Notes: a model not told the origin generated them from the letters alone. Positions 52,228-59,785 are shown, counted from the stretch's first letter. The stretch: 64,000 bases of DNA from a virus (IMGVR_UViG_3300028840_005768:42102-106101), one strand, 5' to 3'. Numbers and translations: made by a program.

Positions 52228-52573
52228 AGAACACGTCCTTGGCCACTACCAAGTACCATATCACCGCGGCCGTCTATACAAACCGACCCATCGTGGCACC
52301 GCGGTCAGCACAGTCTGTGGAGATCACGTAACCATAGAACTTCACATTGCCAATGACCAAATTGGCAGTATTGCGTGGGATGGGTATGGCTGCTGTTTCT
52401 CACAAGCAGCCGCCTCGATGCTCGTCAAGCATCTCCATGGAAGGGAGTCTTCCACCATTGATCAACTCAATGAAGCGGACATGTTCCGACTCTTTCAAGC
52501 TGATGTCCCCGATGTTCGGAGACAATGTGTCCTTGTTGCTTATCACGCCTTGAAGAACCTGGAGACAGTCTGA
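52220..52573 (+). CDS. IscU/SufU-like Fe-S cluster scaffold protein
   Basis: 117 residues. MYEEHVLGHYQVPYHRG matches the family start. The three cluster ligands and the Asp are in place: Cys33 and Asp35 in STVCGDHVTIEL, Cys58 in WDGYGCCFSQAAASMLVKHL, and Cys103 in RRQCVLVAYHALK. IscU/SufU proteins assemble [2Fe-2S] or sulfur transfer intermediates for apo-enzymes. Its overlap with and closeness to the radical SAM gene suggest it supplies that enzyme's [4Fe-4S] cluster. No cysteine desulfurase or transfer partner is seen, so host SufS/IscS would be needed. Confidence 0.82.
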   Translation: MYEEHVLGHYQVPYHRGRLYKPTHRGTAVSTVCGDHVTIELHIANDQIGSIAWDGYGCCFSQAAASMLVKHLHGRESSTIDQLNEADMFRLFQADVPDVRRQCVLVAYHALKNLETV

Positions 52574-52881
52574 TGAGCATCCAGACACCAGACGACTGGT
52601 GGAACCTTGTTGATCAAAACTGGGATTACCTGGTCAGCATCATCGGGCATCTGATGGTTCTTGGATTCCCGGCCTTCGAGACACCAGGTGATTCCGAATC
52701 GCCAGCGACCGGTCGCAGCATCCGGGAAGAGATCGTCCACCTGAAAGAGACTCGCAATCAGAAGCTCGCTCGCTATTTCCATGCAGCCTGGGGACTGGCC
52801 TCAGACGCTTACGCCTGGAGCGTCCCTGGTTGGGGCGCTCTCTGTGATCTTTGTTCCGAGGAATGGGTATTTCATCAATGA
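52573..52881 (+). CDS. Hypothetical Trp-rich protein
   Basis: 102 residues from ATG 52573-52575, overlapping the SufU stop as TGATG. DDWWNLVDQNWDYLVSIIGH, KLARYFHAAWGLASDAYAWS and WGALCDLCSEEWVFHQ show many Trp residues and one CDLC pair. It lies between SufU and the radical SAM gene and could be a partner of either. Function unknown. Confidence 0.6.
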   Translation: MSIQTPDDWWNLVDQNWDYLVSIIGHLMVLGFPAFETPGDSESPATGRSIREEIVHLKETRNQKLARYFHAAWGLASDAYAWSVPGWGALCDLCSEEWVFHQ

Positions 52882-53732
52882 AGACGCACACCTTCTCCAT
52901 CGTCGTTGGCACAGCCGCTTGCAACGCCGACTGTCCGTACTGCGTCAGCAAAATGACGCGAACGGCGGCCGGCAGACTGGACGTGAATTGGCGCCGCTTC
53001 CGCACTGCCTGCAACATGGTCTGCCACGCAAGCGACGGGTTGATCAGCGTCCTTCTGACCGGGAAGGGTGAACCATTGCTCTTCCCAGAATTGATCAGTG
53101 ATTACTTGCGGGAAATGCAAGCGTACGCTTTCCCGTTGATTGATCTGCAGACAAACGGCATTCTCATCGAGCACAGCCACGAGCAGCTCAAGCATTGGAG
53201 AGATCAGGGTCTCACTCTTGTCTGCATCTCCATCTGTGACTACGACCCGGCGATCAGCCGTCGCTTGATGCGGATCAAAGAGGAATTCAACTTCTGGTCC
53301 GCTGTCGAACGAATCCACAACGCCGGCCTGGCCGTGCGTCTCAACTGCACAATGCTGAATGACGGGATCTCGACACCGGAGCAAGTGGAACACCTCATCG
53401 ATCGCTGTGTTTGCCATGGGGTCGAGCAACTCACCTTACGTGAAGTCGCACGACCCAGCCTGCCCATCGAACACCCCGCCGTTCAGTTTGTCGACGAACA
53501 GAAGCCGCATGACGCCGCCCGCCGGCTGTATCACTACTTGGAAATGAACAACGCCTTCAAACTCCTCGAATTGCCGCACGGCGGCCTCGTCTATGACTAC
53601 CGCAGACAGAACGTCTGCATCGGCAACTGCCTGACCAGTACCACCGATCCCAACGACATCCGACAGATCATCTTCTTCCCGGACGGACGAATCACGTACG
53701 ACTGGAACCACCTTGGAGCAAGACTGTTATGA
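52878..53732 (+). CDS. Radical SAM protein
   Basis: 284 residues from ATG 52878-52880. The [4Fe-4S] motif is AACNADCPYCVSKMT with Cys15, Cys19 and Cys22 (CxxxCxxC). A SAM-binding GE pair is in LLTGKGEPLLFPELI, followed by IDLQTNGILIE. The C-terminus holds NVCIGNCL and IIFFPDGRITYDWNH, like the substrate-end of many small-molecule radical SAM enzymes. The start overlaps the upstream stop as ATGA and the end overlaps DeoC. The substrate is unknown; a nucleobase or nucleoside is suggested by the neighbours. Confidence 0.82.
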   Translation: MKTHTFSIVVGTAACNADCPYCVSKMTRTAAGRLDVNWRRFRTACNMVCHASDGLISVLLTGKGEPLLFPELISDYLREMQAYAFPLIDLQTNGILIEHSHEQLKHWRDQGLTLVCISICDYDPAISRRLMRIKEEFNFWSAVERIHNAGLAVRLNCTMLNDGISTPEQVEHLIDRCVCHGVEQLTLREVARPSLPIEHPAVQFVDEQKPHDAARRLYHYLEMNNAFKLLELPHGGLVYDYRRQNVCIGNCLTSTTDPNDIRQIIFFPDGRITYDWNHLGARLL

Positions 53733-54379
53733 ATTACACCAAAGAGGACATCGCTGCCGCCCTGGACCTGGCCGTTCTCAAGCCAACTGCCACGATGGAA
53801 GATGTGAGATGCGCTTGTGCCTTGGCCAATAAACACGGCATCAAGAGTGTCTGTGTTGCACCTGTCTACATTTGGCTGGCTGCCAGCATGCATGACAACG
53901 TGTCAACGGTCATTGCCTTCCCGCATGGTAACACGGTACCCAATGCAAAACTCGAGGAAGCCTACCTCGCAATGACCAACGGTGCCCGTGAACTCGACGT
54001 TGTCGTCAACTACGGACGATTCCTGGATGGCGACCATGACATCGTGTTTGCCGAGCTGAAGCCCATTATCACCCGTGCCAGACGGTATGGTGCCAAGGTC
54101 AAGGCCATCCTAGAGACCTGCTACTACACACCTGCACAACTCGTGGATGCCTGCAATCGTTGCATTGAAGCAGGTGTCGACTTCCTGAAGACATCCACCG
54201 GCTTCGGACGTGAAGGAGCTGATCCAAAGCGTGTCAACCTCATGCTCAATGCCGCTGAAGGTACCGACGTTGAGGTGAAGGCGTCCGGCGGCATCCGAGC
54301 TTACGCCGATGCAGAACGCTACCTCGACATGGGCTGTACCCGCCTTGGCTCTTCTCACTTCTTGGAGTTGCTACCGTGA
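53729..54379 (+). CDS. deoC: Deoxyribose-phosphate aldolase
   Basis: 216 residues of the class I aldolase fold. DFLKTSTGFG places the Schiff-base Lys154, VKASGGIR gives the second lysine Lys184, and GARELDVVVNYG gives Asp90. The enzyme interconverts 2-deoxyribose 5-phosphate with acetaldehyde plus glyceraldehyde 3-phosphate. It starts ATGA-overlapped with the radical SAM gene. It could recycle sugar from broken host DNA or remove deoxyribose phosphate made by base exchange. Confidence 0.9.
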   Translation: MNYTKEDIAAALDLAVLKPTATMEDVRCACALANKHGIKSVCVAPVYIWLAASMHDNVSTVIAFPHGNTVPNAKLEEAYLAMTNGARELDVVVNYGRFLDGDHDIVFAELKPIITRARRYGAKVKAILETCYYTPAQLVDACNRCIEAGVDFLKTSTGFGREGADPKRVNLMLNAAEGTDVEVKASGGIRAYADAERYLDMGCTRLGSSHFLELLP

Positions 54380-54915
54380 ACAGACTTGCAGGCATGCGTG
54401 GCTACTTGTGTGGCGCCATGGACCGTGTCGACGACGGCGGCATCGGTTGGCGTCGGCGTCTCAAGCATGAGCTTGAAGACCTGAATGTTCATTGGTTGGA
54501 TCCCACACGAAAGCCCATCGATATCGGCATCGAAGACTTGGAAAATCGCCAGTTACGCCGTGACAACAAACATCAAGGCGACTTCGACTCTGTCCGTCGA
54601 GAGATGAAAATTGTCCGGTGTGTTGATCTACGAATGGTTGACATCTGTGACTTCATGCCGGTGCGCATCGATCTGGATGTCCATGCCTGTGGCACCTACG
54701 AAGAGATCACGACGGCGAACCGACAGAAGAAGCCGATCCTCGCGCATGTTGTCCAAGGAAAGGAAAACGCCCCCGACTGGCTCTTTGGGATGCTCCCGCA
54801 CGAATTGATCTTCTCAACAGAAGATGAAGTGTGCGCCTACCTCCGACACATCGCCCACACCCCCGACATCAACACTCTCAACCGCTGGTACTTCTTCAAC
54901 TTCTGTGGTGAATGA
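54376..54915 (+). CDS. Nucleoside 2-deoxyribosyltransferase-like protein
   Basis: 179 residues from GTG 54376. MRGYLCGAMDRVDDGGIGWR is the nucleotide-binding start and VHACGTYEEITTANRQKKPI holds the Gly-Thr-x-x-Glu catalytic segment of this superfamily. IGIEDLENRQLRRDNKHQGD and VVDICDFMPV-like parts follow the fold. It may move a base between deoxyribosides or hydrolyse a nucleotide. The overlap with DeoC, as GTGA, supports a joint nucleoside pathway. Confidence 0.75.
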   Translation: MNRLAGMRGYLCGAMDRVDDGGIGWRRRLKHELEDLNVHWLDPTRKPIDIGIEDLENRQLRRDNKHQGDFDSVRREMKIVRCVDLRMVDICDFMPVRIDLDVHACGTYEEITTANRQKKPILAHVVQGKENAPDWLFGMLPHELIFSTEDEVCAYLRHIAHTPDINTLNRWYFFNFCGE

Positions 54916-55418
54916 TGAAGAACACTTGGTTCACCGCAGACACCCACTTCGATCACGAAGGCATCTTCGAGCATATCCCCGAGCGCGTCACCGCCTTCCA
55001 TGACGTGCTTGAAATGGGAACGGCATTCGTCGATGGGATCAATGCTTACGTGAAGCGAGGCGATCGATTGATCCACCTCGGGGACTTCTGTTGGAGAGCA
55101 CATCGCGCCGGACACTGGAGACAACGCCTCAACGTCCGCGAACTGTGGGTCTGCCAAGGAAATCACGACGCCTCATCCCTGCGACGGCATGTCTCACGGA
55201 TGGAGTTGATGATCTTCTTCCAGAACTTGCACCTCAGCCACTACCCGTTGGCCTGCTGGCACAAGAAGTACACAGGTGGGCTCCATCTGCACGGACACAG
55301 CCACGGTCGGATGCAAACGATACCAGGTCGGCTCGACGTCGGCATCGATCCGATCTTCCGGCTGACAGGCGAGTGGCGGCCGATCCATCTTGACGAGGTT
55401 CTCGAACAATGCCGATGA
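54912..55418 (+). CDS. Calcineurin-like metallophosphoesterase
   Basis: 168 residues. The metal-binding motifs are FTADTHFDH (DxH), LGDFCWRA (GD), CQGNHDAS (GNHD), LSHYPL and LHGHSHGR. This short form is common in phages and may remove phosphates from nucleotides or 2',3'-cyclic phosphates. Two adjacent ATG codons (54912 and 54915) are possible starts. Overlaps the deoxyribosyltransferase-like stop, so it is a cassette member and perhaps dephosphorylates nucleotide intermediates. Confidence 0.85.
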   Translation: MMKNTWFTADTHFDHEGIFEHIPERVTAFHDVLEMGTAFVDGINAYVKRGDRLIHLGDFCWRAHRAGHWRQRLNVRELWVCQGNHDASSLRRHVSRMELMIFFQNLHLSHYPLACWHKKYTGGLHLHGHSHGRMQTIPGRLDVGIDPIFRLTGEWRPIHLDEVLEQCR

Positions 55419-55780
55419 AGCGATGCCCAAGCTGCAGGGCAGAACACGGCGCCCGCAAGCTCGTCTGTGACTGCGGCCACGACTTCGGATGCAAACGAGC
55501 GACCAAACGGCACCCGCTCTATCCCGAGCCAGGTGGCTGGGTACTCGACCAGGTCCGTGGCCTGCCCGAACTGCCGCCGCCGGATCCACTCCCGCGCGGC
55601 CCTGTCAGTGCTTCTGCCGTGAAAGAACACGTCTCGTTTGAAGGCCTTGGCTTCTGCATCTACTCCTACATCCCGGCGGATCGAATCACGGACGCCAAGC
55701 TGAAGAGATTGTGGACCAAGGCGCGAGCCGCCATGCAAGAGATCGTTGAGTACCTGGAGACTGTTGACTATGACGCTTGA
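55409..55780 (+). CDS. Hypothetical protein with N-terminal zinc ribbon
   Basis: 123 residues. RCPSCRAEHGARKLVCDCGH forms a four-cysteine ribbon at the start; a Pro-rich linker and a helical end (DAKLKRLWTKARAAMQEIVE) follow. Overlaps the phosphoesterase gene by 10 bases. No function assigned. Confidence 0.62.
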   Translation: MPMKRCPSCRAEHGARKLVCDCGHDFGCKRATKRHPLYPEPGGWVLDQVRGLPELPPPDPLPRGPVSASAVKEHVSFEGLGFCIYSYIPADRITDAKLKRLWTKARAAMQEIVEYLETVDYDA

Positions 55781-56087
55781 ACAAGCCATCCGAGAAATGC
55801 GCAACCACACCGACCTGTGGCCATGGTACTGGCTCAGCTACGGCGAAAAGTGCTACGCCTTCGCCACAGTCGAAGCATTCCCAGCCGTCGAAGGGGACCC
55901 GTTCCCGGAGCCAGGCACAGAACTCCGGCCGGATACCGAAGGGGAATGGATCGGAGAGAACGGCACGAAGATGATCATCAACGAGACGATCGCCGAGATC
56001 GAGCGTCAGAACGGTGACACCATCTGCCGGTTCCTTGCGACGGCGCACGCAAGACTGGTGAAGCCAGTAACAGGAGGCGGAGAATGA
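55770..56087 (+). CDS. Hypothetical protein
   Basis: 105 residues from ATG 55770-55772. LEQAIREMRNHTDLWPWYWL, SYGEKCYAFATVEAFPAVEG and a helix NETIAEIERQNGDTICRFLA. Overlaps both neighbours. No family recognised. Confidence 0.58.
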   Translation: MTLEQAIREMRNHTDLWPWYWLSYGEKCYAFATVEAFPAVEGDPFPEPGTELRPDTEGEWIGENGTKMIINETIAEIERQNGDTICRFLATAHARLVKPVTGGGE

Positions 56088-56278
56088 CTAATGCACTGGT
56101 CACAGAATTGAAAACCCAGATCGCCAATCAGCAAAGAGTGATCGACGCAATGCTGAGCGAGATCACCGACATCACTCGAAGAATCGGCCCAGCTCGGCAG
56201 GTGGGCGGCATTCGAGAAGAACTGGAGGCATTCTGCTTCAAATATCGTTACAGACAAAGAAGCGGGGAACCATCCTAG
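56084..56278 (+). CDS. Small coiled-coil protein closing the plus-strand cassette
   Basis: 64 residues, ATGA-overlapped with its neighbour. LVTELKTQIANQQRVIDAML is a heptad helix, then a charged end (GIREELEAFCFKYRYRQRSG). A terminator follows 30 bases later. Function unknown. Confidence 0.55.
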   Translation: MTNALVTELKTQIANQQRVIDAMLSEITDITRRIGPARQVGGIREELEAFCFKYRYRQRSGEPS

Positions 56279-56306
56279 CTCCCCGCCCGCGCTCCTGAAC
56301 GATCAG

Positions 56307-56338
56307 AAGGGCTCGCCGTCAATCGCGGCGGGCCTTTT
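56307..56338 (+). terminator. Rho-independent terminator of the plus-strand cassette
   Basis: AAGGGCTCGCCG pairs with CGGCGGGCCTT, leaving a small internal bulge, and is followed by TTGAC. It ends 9 bases before the convergent gene at 56347, so it separates the two transcripts. Confidence 0.72.
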
Positions 56339-56346
56339 GACTTGTG

Positions 56347-56610
56347 TCACCCACTTGCCAATTCATTCGCGACCTTTTCAATCTCGGCTAACATGGCACC
56401 CATCGCAGCGTGCCAGATACGGGCATCCGTTGGTCGAAACTTGTCTTGCGGTGCCACACCGCGAAAGGAGATCCATACCTCTCGCCTCTGCCCCGGCGGC
56501 GGCTTGTGAATGTCTGCCTGGATCGTCAAATGCTTATGCCGCTTCGTATGGAACGGGGCTATGATCAGTTGTACACCCCAATCCTGGTCCGTCCGTTCAA
56601 TCGTCGACAT
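56347..56610 (-). CDS. Hypothetical protein
   Basis: 87 residues. A beta-hairpin rich start (DWGVQLIIAPFHTKRHKHLT) and a helical end (IWHAAMGAMLAEIEKVANEL). Overlaps the TadE-like gene by 14 bases and is the last gene of the SprT operon. No function recognised. Confidence 0.58.
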   Translation of the reverse strand: MSTIERTDQDWGVQLIIAPFHTKRHKHLTIQADIHKPPPGQRREVWISFRGVAPQDKFRPTDARIWHAAMGAMLAEIEKVANELASG

Positions 56611-57001
56611 TGCCGGGCTCCTTGAACATGGTCGTTCGCCCGGTCATCATTGTATCAATCCAGAATGGGGTCATCCAGGCGACCTCCTCGAAATTGACTG
56701 ACGCGCTAACTGTCACCCGGTCGTCCAGCTCCTCAATGACGACATGCAGACGCTTGGTACCAATGACATTGGACCACTGGAGACCGGCTTCCGGGTCCTC
56801 AAGCCCCCAGAAACAGGCATTTGCCGCCAAATCAACCTGAGAGGATCCGCTGGATGCATAACGAGCCCCGACCGCGGAAGCGGTCGTCAGCTTCTGCTGT
56901 ACCTGGATCATCCGACCGAACTCGATCGTGCCCAGAAGCAAGAGCAAGAACAACGGCAACGTCACGGCAAATTCAACAGTAGCTGCACCTCGTCTCTTCA
57001 T
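56597..57001 (-). CDS. TadE-like pseudopilin
   Basis: 134 residues. MKRRGAATVEFAVTLPLFLL, then LLLGTIEFGRMIQVQQKLTT and ASAVGARYA match TadE-family pseudopilins closely: a short Arg-rich leader, Glu at position 5 after the processing Gly and a hydrophobic helix. The C-terminal half (LHVVIEELDDRVTVSASVNF) is the usual beta domain. TadE is part of the tight-adherence (Tad/Flp) pilus of bacteria and is very unusual in a phage. No Flp, TadA or prepilin peptidase is visible nearby, so it is an isolated moron-like gene. Confidence 0.8.
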   Translation of the reverse strand: MKRRGAATVEFAVTLPLFLLLLLGTIEFGRMIQVQQKLTTASAVGARYASSGSSQVDLAANACFWGLEDPEAGLQWSNVIGTKRLHVVIEELDDRVTVSASVNFEEVAWMTPFWIDTMMTGRTTMFKEPGNVDD

Positions 57002-57564
57002 TCAACTGCCTTCATCTTGGTGCCACAGGCACAGGTCGGGGTACCCACCTCGATCCACCGTCGTGACATCCGGCAGATGCACCCGCAGTTCGGGCACTCC
57101 ACCTTCATTTGACGGCAGCTCTGCTTGGGCTTGGAATCAAAAGACACCTTCCCATGAGGATAGGGACCCAGACGTGCCGTCAGCTCTTCCAGGCGATCTC
57201 TCAATGCAGGGCCGGCGTGCGTAGCCGTCATCTTGCCTTCAAGTCCGATTGCTGTCGCAGCACGGCGGAAGGGGGCCCGGTGACCATGGCTCGTACCCAC
57301 GGCGGCATGAACCAGCTCATGTACGAGCGTCTCGCCCACTTCCAGTGGATCAGAAAGAACCGGCGAGACAAACAGCTCATGATGCTCATCTTCCGAGCTA
57401 CTACTCGACCAGCATTCACCAATTCGCCTCTGCTTCCGAGCTTTCCCAGATTGACTCGGCCAGCCACATGATGCTCGAACCTTCTCCGGGATCTCGGCCC
57501 CGGCCTCCAGGAAATCGGGACGAAGCTTGTCAATCAACTGGTTGAGCCAGGCCTCACGAGTCAT
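56998..57564 (-). CDS. SprT-like zinc metalloprotease
   Basis: 188 residues from ATG 57562-57564 with GAGGAG 7 nt upstream. The active site is ETLVHELVHAAVGTSHGHRA with HELVH at 82-86 and a third His near 95. A C-terminal four-cysteine zinc ribbon (VECPNCGCICRMSRRW and TPTCACGTKM) follows, as in SprT/Spartan-type proteins that cleave DNA-bound protein crosslinks. It overlaps the TadE gene as ATGA and is read from a clear sigma70-like promoter. Confidence 0.8.
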   Translation of the reverse strand: MTREAWLNQLIDKLRPDFLEAGAEIPEKVRASCGWPSQSGKARKQRRIGECWSSSSSEDEHHELFVSPVLSDPLEVGETLVHELVHAAVGTSHGHRAPFRRAATAIGLEGKMTATHAGPALRDRLEELTARLGPYPHGKVSFDSKPKQSCRQMKVECPNCGCICRMSRRWIEVGTPTCACGTKMKAVE

Positions 57565-57596
57565 TAGGTGTCTCCTCAAAGGTAGCATCATCTTCA

Positions 57597-57625
57597 AGTA
57601 TAGGTTGCCAGTGACGTCATGTCAA
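57597..57625 (-). promoter_or_regulatory. Sigma70-type promoter for the SprT-TadE operon
   Basis: On the minus strand TTGACA, a 17-nt spacer and TATACT. The -35 is consensus. It is divergent from the promoter of the gene at 57.7 kb. Confidence 0.8.
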
Positions 57626-57634
57626 GTGAGCACC

Positions 57635-57662
57635 TTTTCATGGTACGCAAGAATGTTATAAT
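57635..57662 (+). promoter_or_regulatory. Extended -10 promoter for the 143-residue gene
   Basis: TGTTATAAT, an extended -10 with a perfect TATAAT, is preceded 16 nt upstream by TTTTCA. It overlaps no gene and precedes an AGGAGG ribosome site. Confidence 0.65.
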
Positions 57663-57697
57663 TCGAATATCCGATTCACATCAGGAGGGCAGTCCTA

Positions 57698-58129
57698 ATG
57701 GATCAGATCGTCGCCGAATTCGTCGCCAGCTACCTCACCGACCGAGGAACGGTGAACCCCTGGTTCACGCGCCGGCTCAAAGAACAGCCTGCGATCGTGC
57801 AGAAAGCAGTGAAACAAGAACTCCGGGAGCAGGGGCTCCTGAATGACTGGCTCACTGGAGATGACTGGGTCAGGCTCACCGAACTCGTGATCGCCGACCT
57901 CGATCCCAAGAAGGATCTTGTCCAACGATGCAATGAGCTACTAGTAGAAATACATCCAGAACCAAAGAAACGGGTTACAGCCCGAAACATTCATCCCATG
58001 ATTGACCATATACATGGAATGTGGATTGAGTACAAGCAGCTCAAGAATCAGCCCACTCGCGAGCAGCTCCTGGCCGAAATAGGCGCCGAAGAGCTGATGG
58101 TAGAAATCGGACGACGTCTTGCTAGATGA
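57698..58129 (+). CDS. Hypothetical helical protein
   Basis: 143 residues, highly charged and predicted alpha-helical (VQKAVKQELREQGLLNDWLT, DPKKDLVQRCNELLVEIHPE, and a final REQLLAEIGAEELMVEIGRR). AGGAGG lies 8 nt before the ATG. Convergent with the small HTH gene, overlapping it by 8 bases. No function recognised; as a probable early gene it may be a host-takeover protein. Confidence 0.62.
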   Translation: MDQIVAEFVASYLTDRGTVNPWFTRRLKEQPAIVQKAVKQELREQGLLNDWLTGDDWVRLTELVIADLDPKKDLVQRCNELLVEIHPEPKKRVTARNIHPMIDHIHGMWIEYKQLKNQPTREQLLAEIGAEELMVEIGRRLAR

Positions 58130-58448
58130 GACGATGCCGCTTCAAGACGAGAGCCGTCGCGACCCCGTTCTCGCTGCCGGCGACCGCCTTCCGCCATTTG
58201 CGGACCAAACTGAAAGGGACGCTCCAGTGGTCGCTGATATCACCGATTGACTCGCAGCAGACCGCCTTCACCAAGTCGCCTGTCAAGATGGGGATCTCTC
58301 CCAACGGGTTGGGACCTTTCCGCGGCGGTTCGTCACACAATGGCCAGCGATTCTCATCCCGCCCGACGACGCGGACCGGGCCCAGCATCTTGTCCCGCAG
58401 GATCGATCCGATCCGGCATTTCGGAGGATGATAGGGGCCGCCGATCAT
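58122..58448 (-). CDS. Small DNA-binding-like protein next to the recombinase
   Basis: 108 residues. ILTGDLVKAVCCESIGDISD, then HWSVPFSLVRKWRKAVAG, is a helix-turn-helix-like segment of a type I associate with Planctomycetota genomes (inference, not verified). The start overlaps the recombinase gene stop as ATGA. Might be an excisionase or regulator for the recombinase. Confidence 0.5.
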   Translation of the reverse strand: MIGGPYHPPKCRIGSILRDKMLGPVRVVGRDENRWPLCDEPPRKGPNPLGEIPILTGDLVKAVCCESIGDISDHWSVPFSLVRKWRKAVAGSENGVATALVLKRHRLI

Positions 58449-59140
58449 GCTCTAGGCCCTCCACCTACTATCTCGCCGGTGTCCCGCTCGTGGCGGCGGA
58501 TGATCCGCATTATCGCGACGTCGGTGTATGGCTTCCCGCGCTGCGTCGTCAATCCCTCCCCGTTAAATTGGTTGACAATGTCCCGGTAAGCGGCCCCTTG
58601 TCGCCGCATCGCAATGATTCGCGGTATCACGAAGGCGTAATAGTCTTGAGTCCGCTGCATCCGCACCTTAGCGGCAGCCTTCGTCCCCGCAAGGTTGCCC
58701 CGCAAATGCTCCCGATTCTTCCAATGACCGGGCCGAGCTGAGCCGAGCAGCATCCCATTCCTCTTCGCCTCTGCAAGACGTTCCTTCGTCCTCCGTGAAT
58801 TCTCGATCGCATCCTCCTCCGCAACCGCGGCCAGAATACCGATTGTCTCGGAATTGAAGTGAGGATCATCGACCGCCAAAAAGGTGATTCCGGCGTCCAC
58901 CAATCGAGATGTGAACGCGCGGCTCTTGGACAGCAGGCCCACGCGAGCCAGGAGCAGGGTCAACCTGTGCTTCCGGCAATAGGCGATTGCCGAGTCCAGC
59001 TGAGGCCACCGGGGCTCGGTATCCGTGAACCGCTTCACGATCTCCATCTCATTAGCGCCAGTGAAGCTCTTCACCCGGGCCCGCTGCTGCTTCAGATCAG
59101 GGCGTGCAGGGGTCGCACGGAAGTGAACCACAACTTGCAT
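58445..59140 (-). CDS. Serine recombinase-like protein lacking the canonical catalytic serine
   Basis: 231 residues. RPDLKQQRARVKSF, LTLLLARVGLLSKSRAFTSR, LVDAGITFLAVDDPHFN and GILAAVAEEDAIENSRRTKE follow the resolvase/invertase fold, and the end is a recombinase HTH region. The usual Y-x-R-V-S-T start is VVHFRATPARPD, so the nucleophilic Ser is replaced by Thr or Ala. It may be inactive and serve only to bind DNA, or use another residue. AAGGAGG precedes the ATG and a sigma70-like promoter lies upstream. Confidence 0.72.
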   Translation of the reverse strand: MQVVVHFRATPARPDLKQQRARVKSFTGANEMEIVKRFTDTEPRWPQLDSAIAYCRKHRLTLLLARVGLLSKSRAFTSRLVDAGITFLAVDDPHFNSETIGILAAVAEEDAIENSRRTKERLAEAKRNGMLLGSARPGHWKNREHLRGNLAGTKAAAKVRMQRTQDYYAFVIPRIIAMRRQGAAYRDIVNQFNGEGLTTQRGKPYTDVAIMRIIRRHERDTGEIVGGGPRA

Positions 59141-59181
59141 GTTGCCTCCTTAAACGGGTCAATGATGATGTAGCTACCTCA

Positions 59182-59209
59182 AGAATACCCTGAAGATGTG
59201 GAAAGTCAA
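59182..59209 (-). promoter_or_regulatory. Sigma70-like promoter for the recombinase-like gene
   Basis: Minus strand TTGACT, a 16-nt spacer and TATTCT, 42 bases before the ATG. Confidence 0.6.
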
Positions 59210-59309
59210 ACGGTTTCGGCACCAGAGCCGACAGAATCAACACACAGGTCAGGTCCGATAACACATACATGACAAAACAGGATCAGTTTCGAAAATCACC
59301 GTTTTGAGC

Positions 59310-59338
59310 ATGACATAACGATACCTTTGAACTAGAAT
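59310..59338 (+). promoter_or_regulatory. Sigma70-like promoter for the 135-residue gene
   Basis: ATGACA, a 17-nt spacer and TAGAAT, 40 bases before the ATG of the gene at 59378. Confidence 0.55.
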
Positions 59339-59377
59339 GATAATGAACACACCAAGCACACGGATCAGTAAATCACA

Positions 59378-59785
59378 ATGAAGATCGACATTTACAGCGA
59401 CCAGATGCAGGCCGCCTGGCAAGAAGGCGCCAACGCCTACATCCCCACGCACGATATCCCGCTCGCCCCGGAGGCTAGCCTATACGAGGCCTCCGAGGCG
59501 AACCTCATCCAGCTCCTAGGTGCCGGGCTGCAGATCCGCCGGTTCCTGGCCGGACCGAATCAGGGTGTGCTGGCCGAGTTCGCCGATGGGGCCCGGTACC
59601 TGGCGACGGGGTTCGGCTGGGGCTACGAGGGGAACGAGGTGGCCGCCTTCGCGCGGGTCTGCTGCGTGGCCGGCTTCGGCACGCAAGAGGACGTCTTCTA
59701 CTTCCTCGCCAGCCTGCCTCGAGAGTTGACCGGGGAGATCCCCTTGGACGACATTCCGCCAGCGCCCTCGGAACCCCTCAACTAG
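59378..59785 (+). CDS. Hypothetical protein
   Basis: 135 residues, acidic and Ala/Gly-rich (EASEANLIQLLGAGLQIRRF, FADGARYLATGFGWGYEGNE, VAAFARVCCVAGFGTQEDVF). It has its own promoter and terminator. GC content is higher than in the adjoining repeat region. No family recognised. Confidence 0.62.
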   Translation: MKIDIYSDQMQAAWQEGANAYIPTHDIPLAPEASLYEASEANLIQLLGAGLQIRRFLAGPNQGVLAEFADGARYLATGFGWGYEGNEVAAFARVCCVAGFGTQEDVFYFLASLPRELTGEIPLDDIPPAPSEPLN

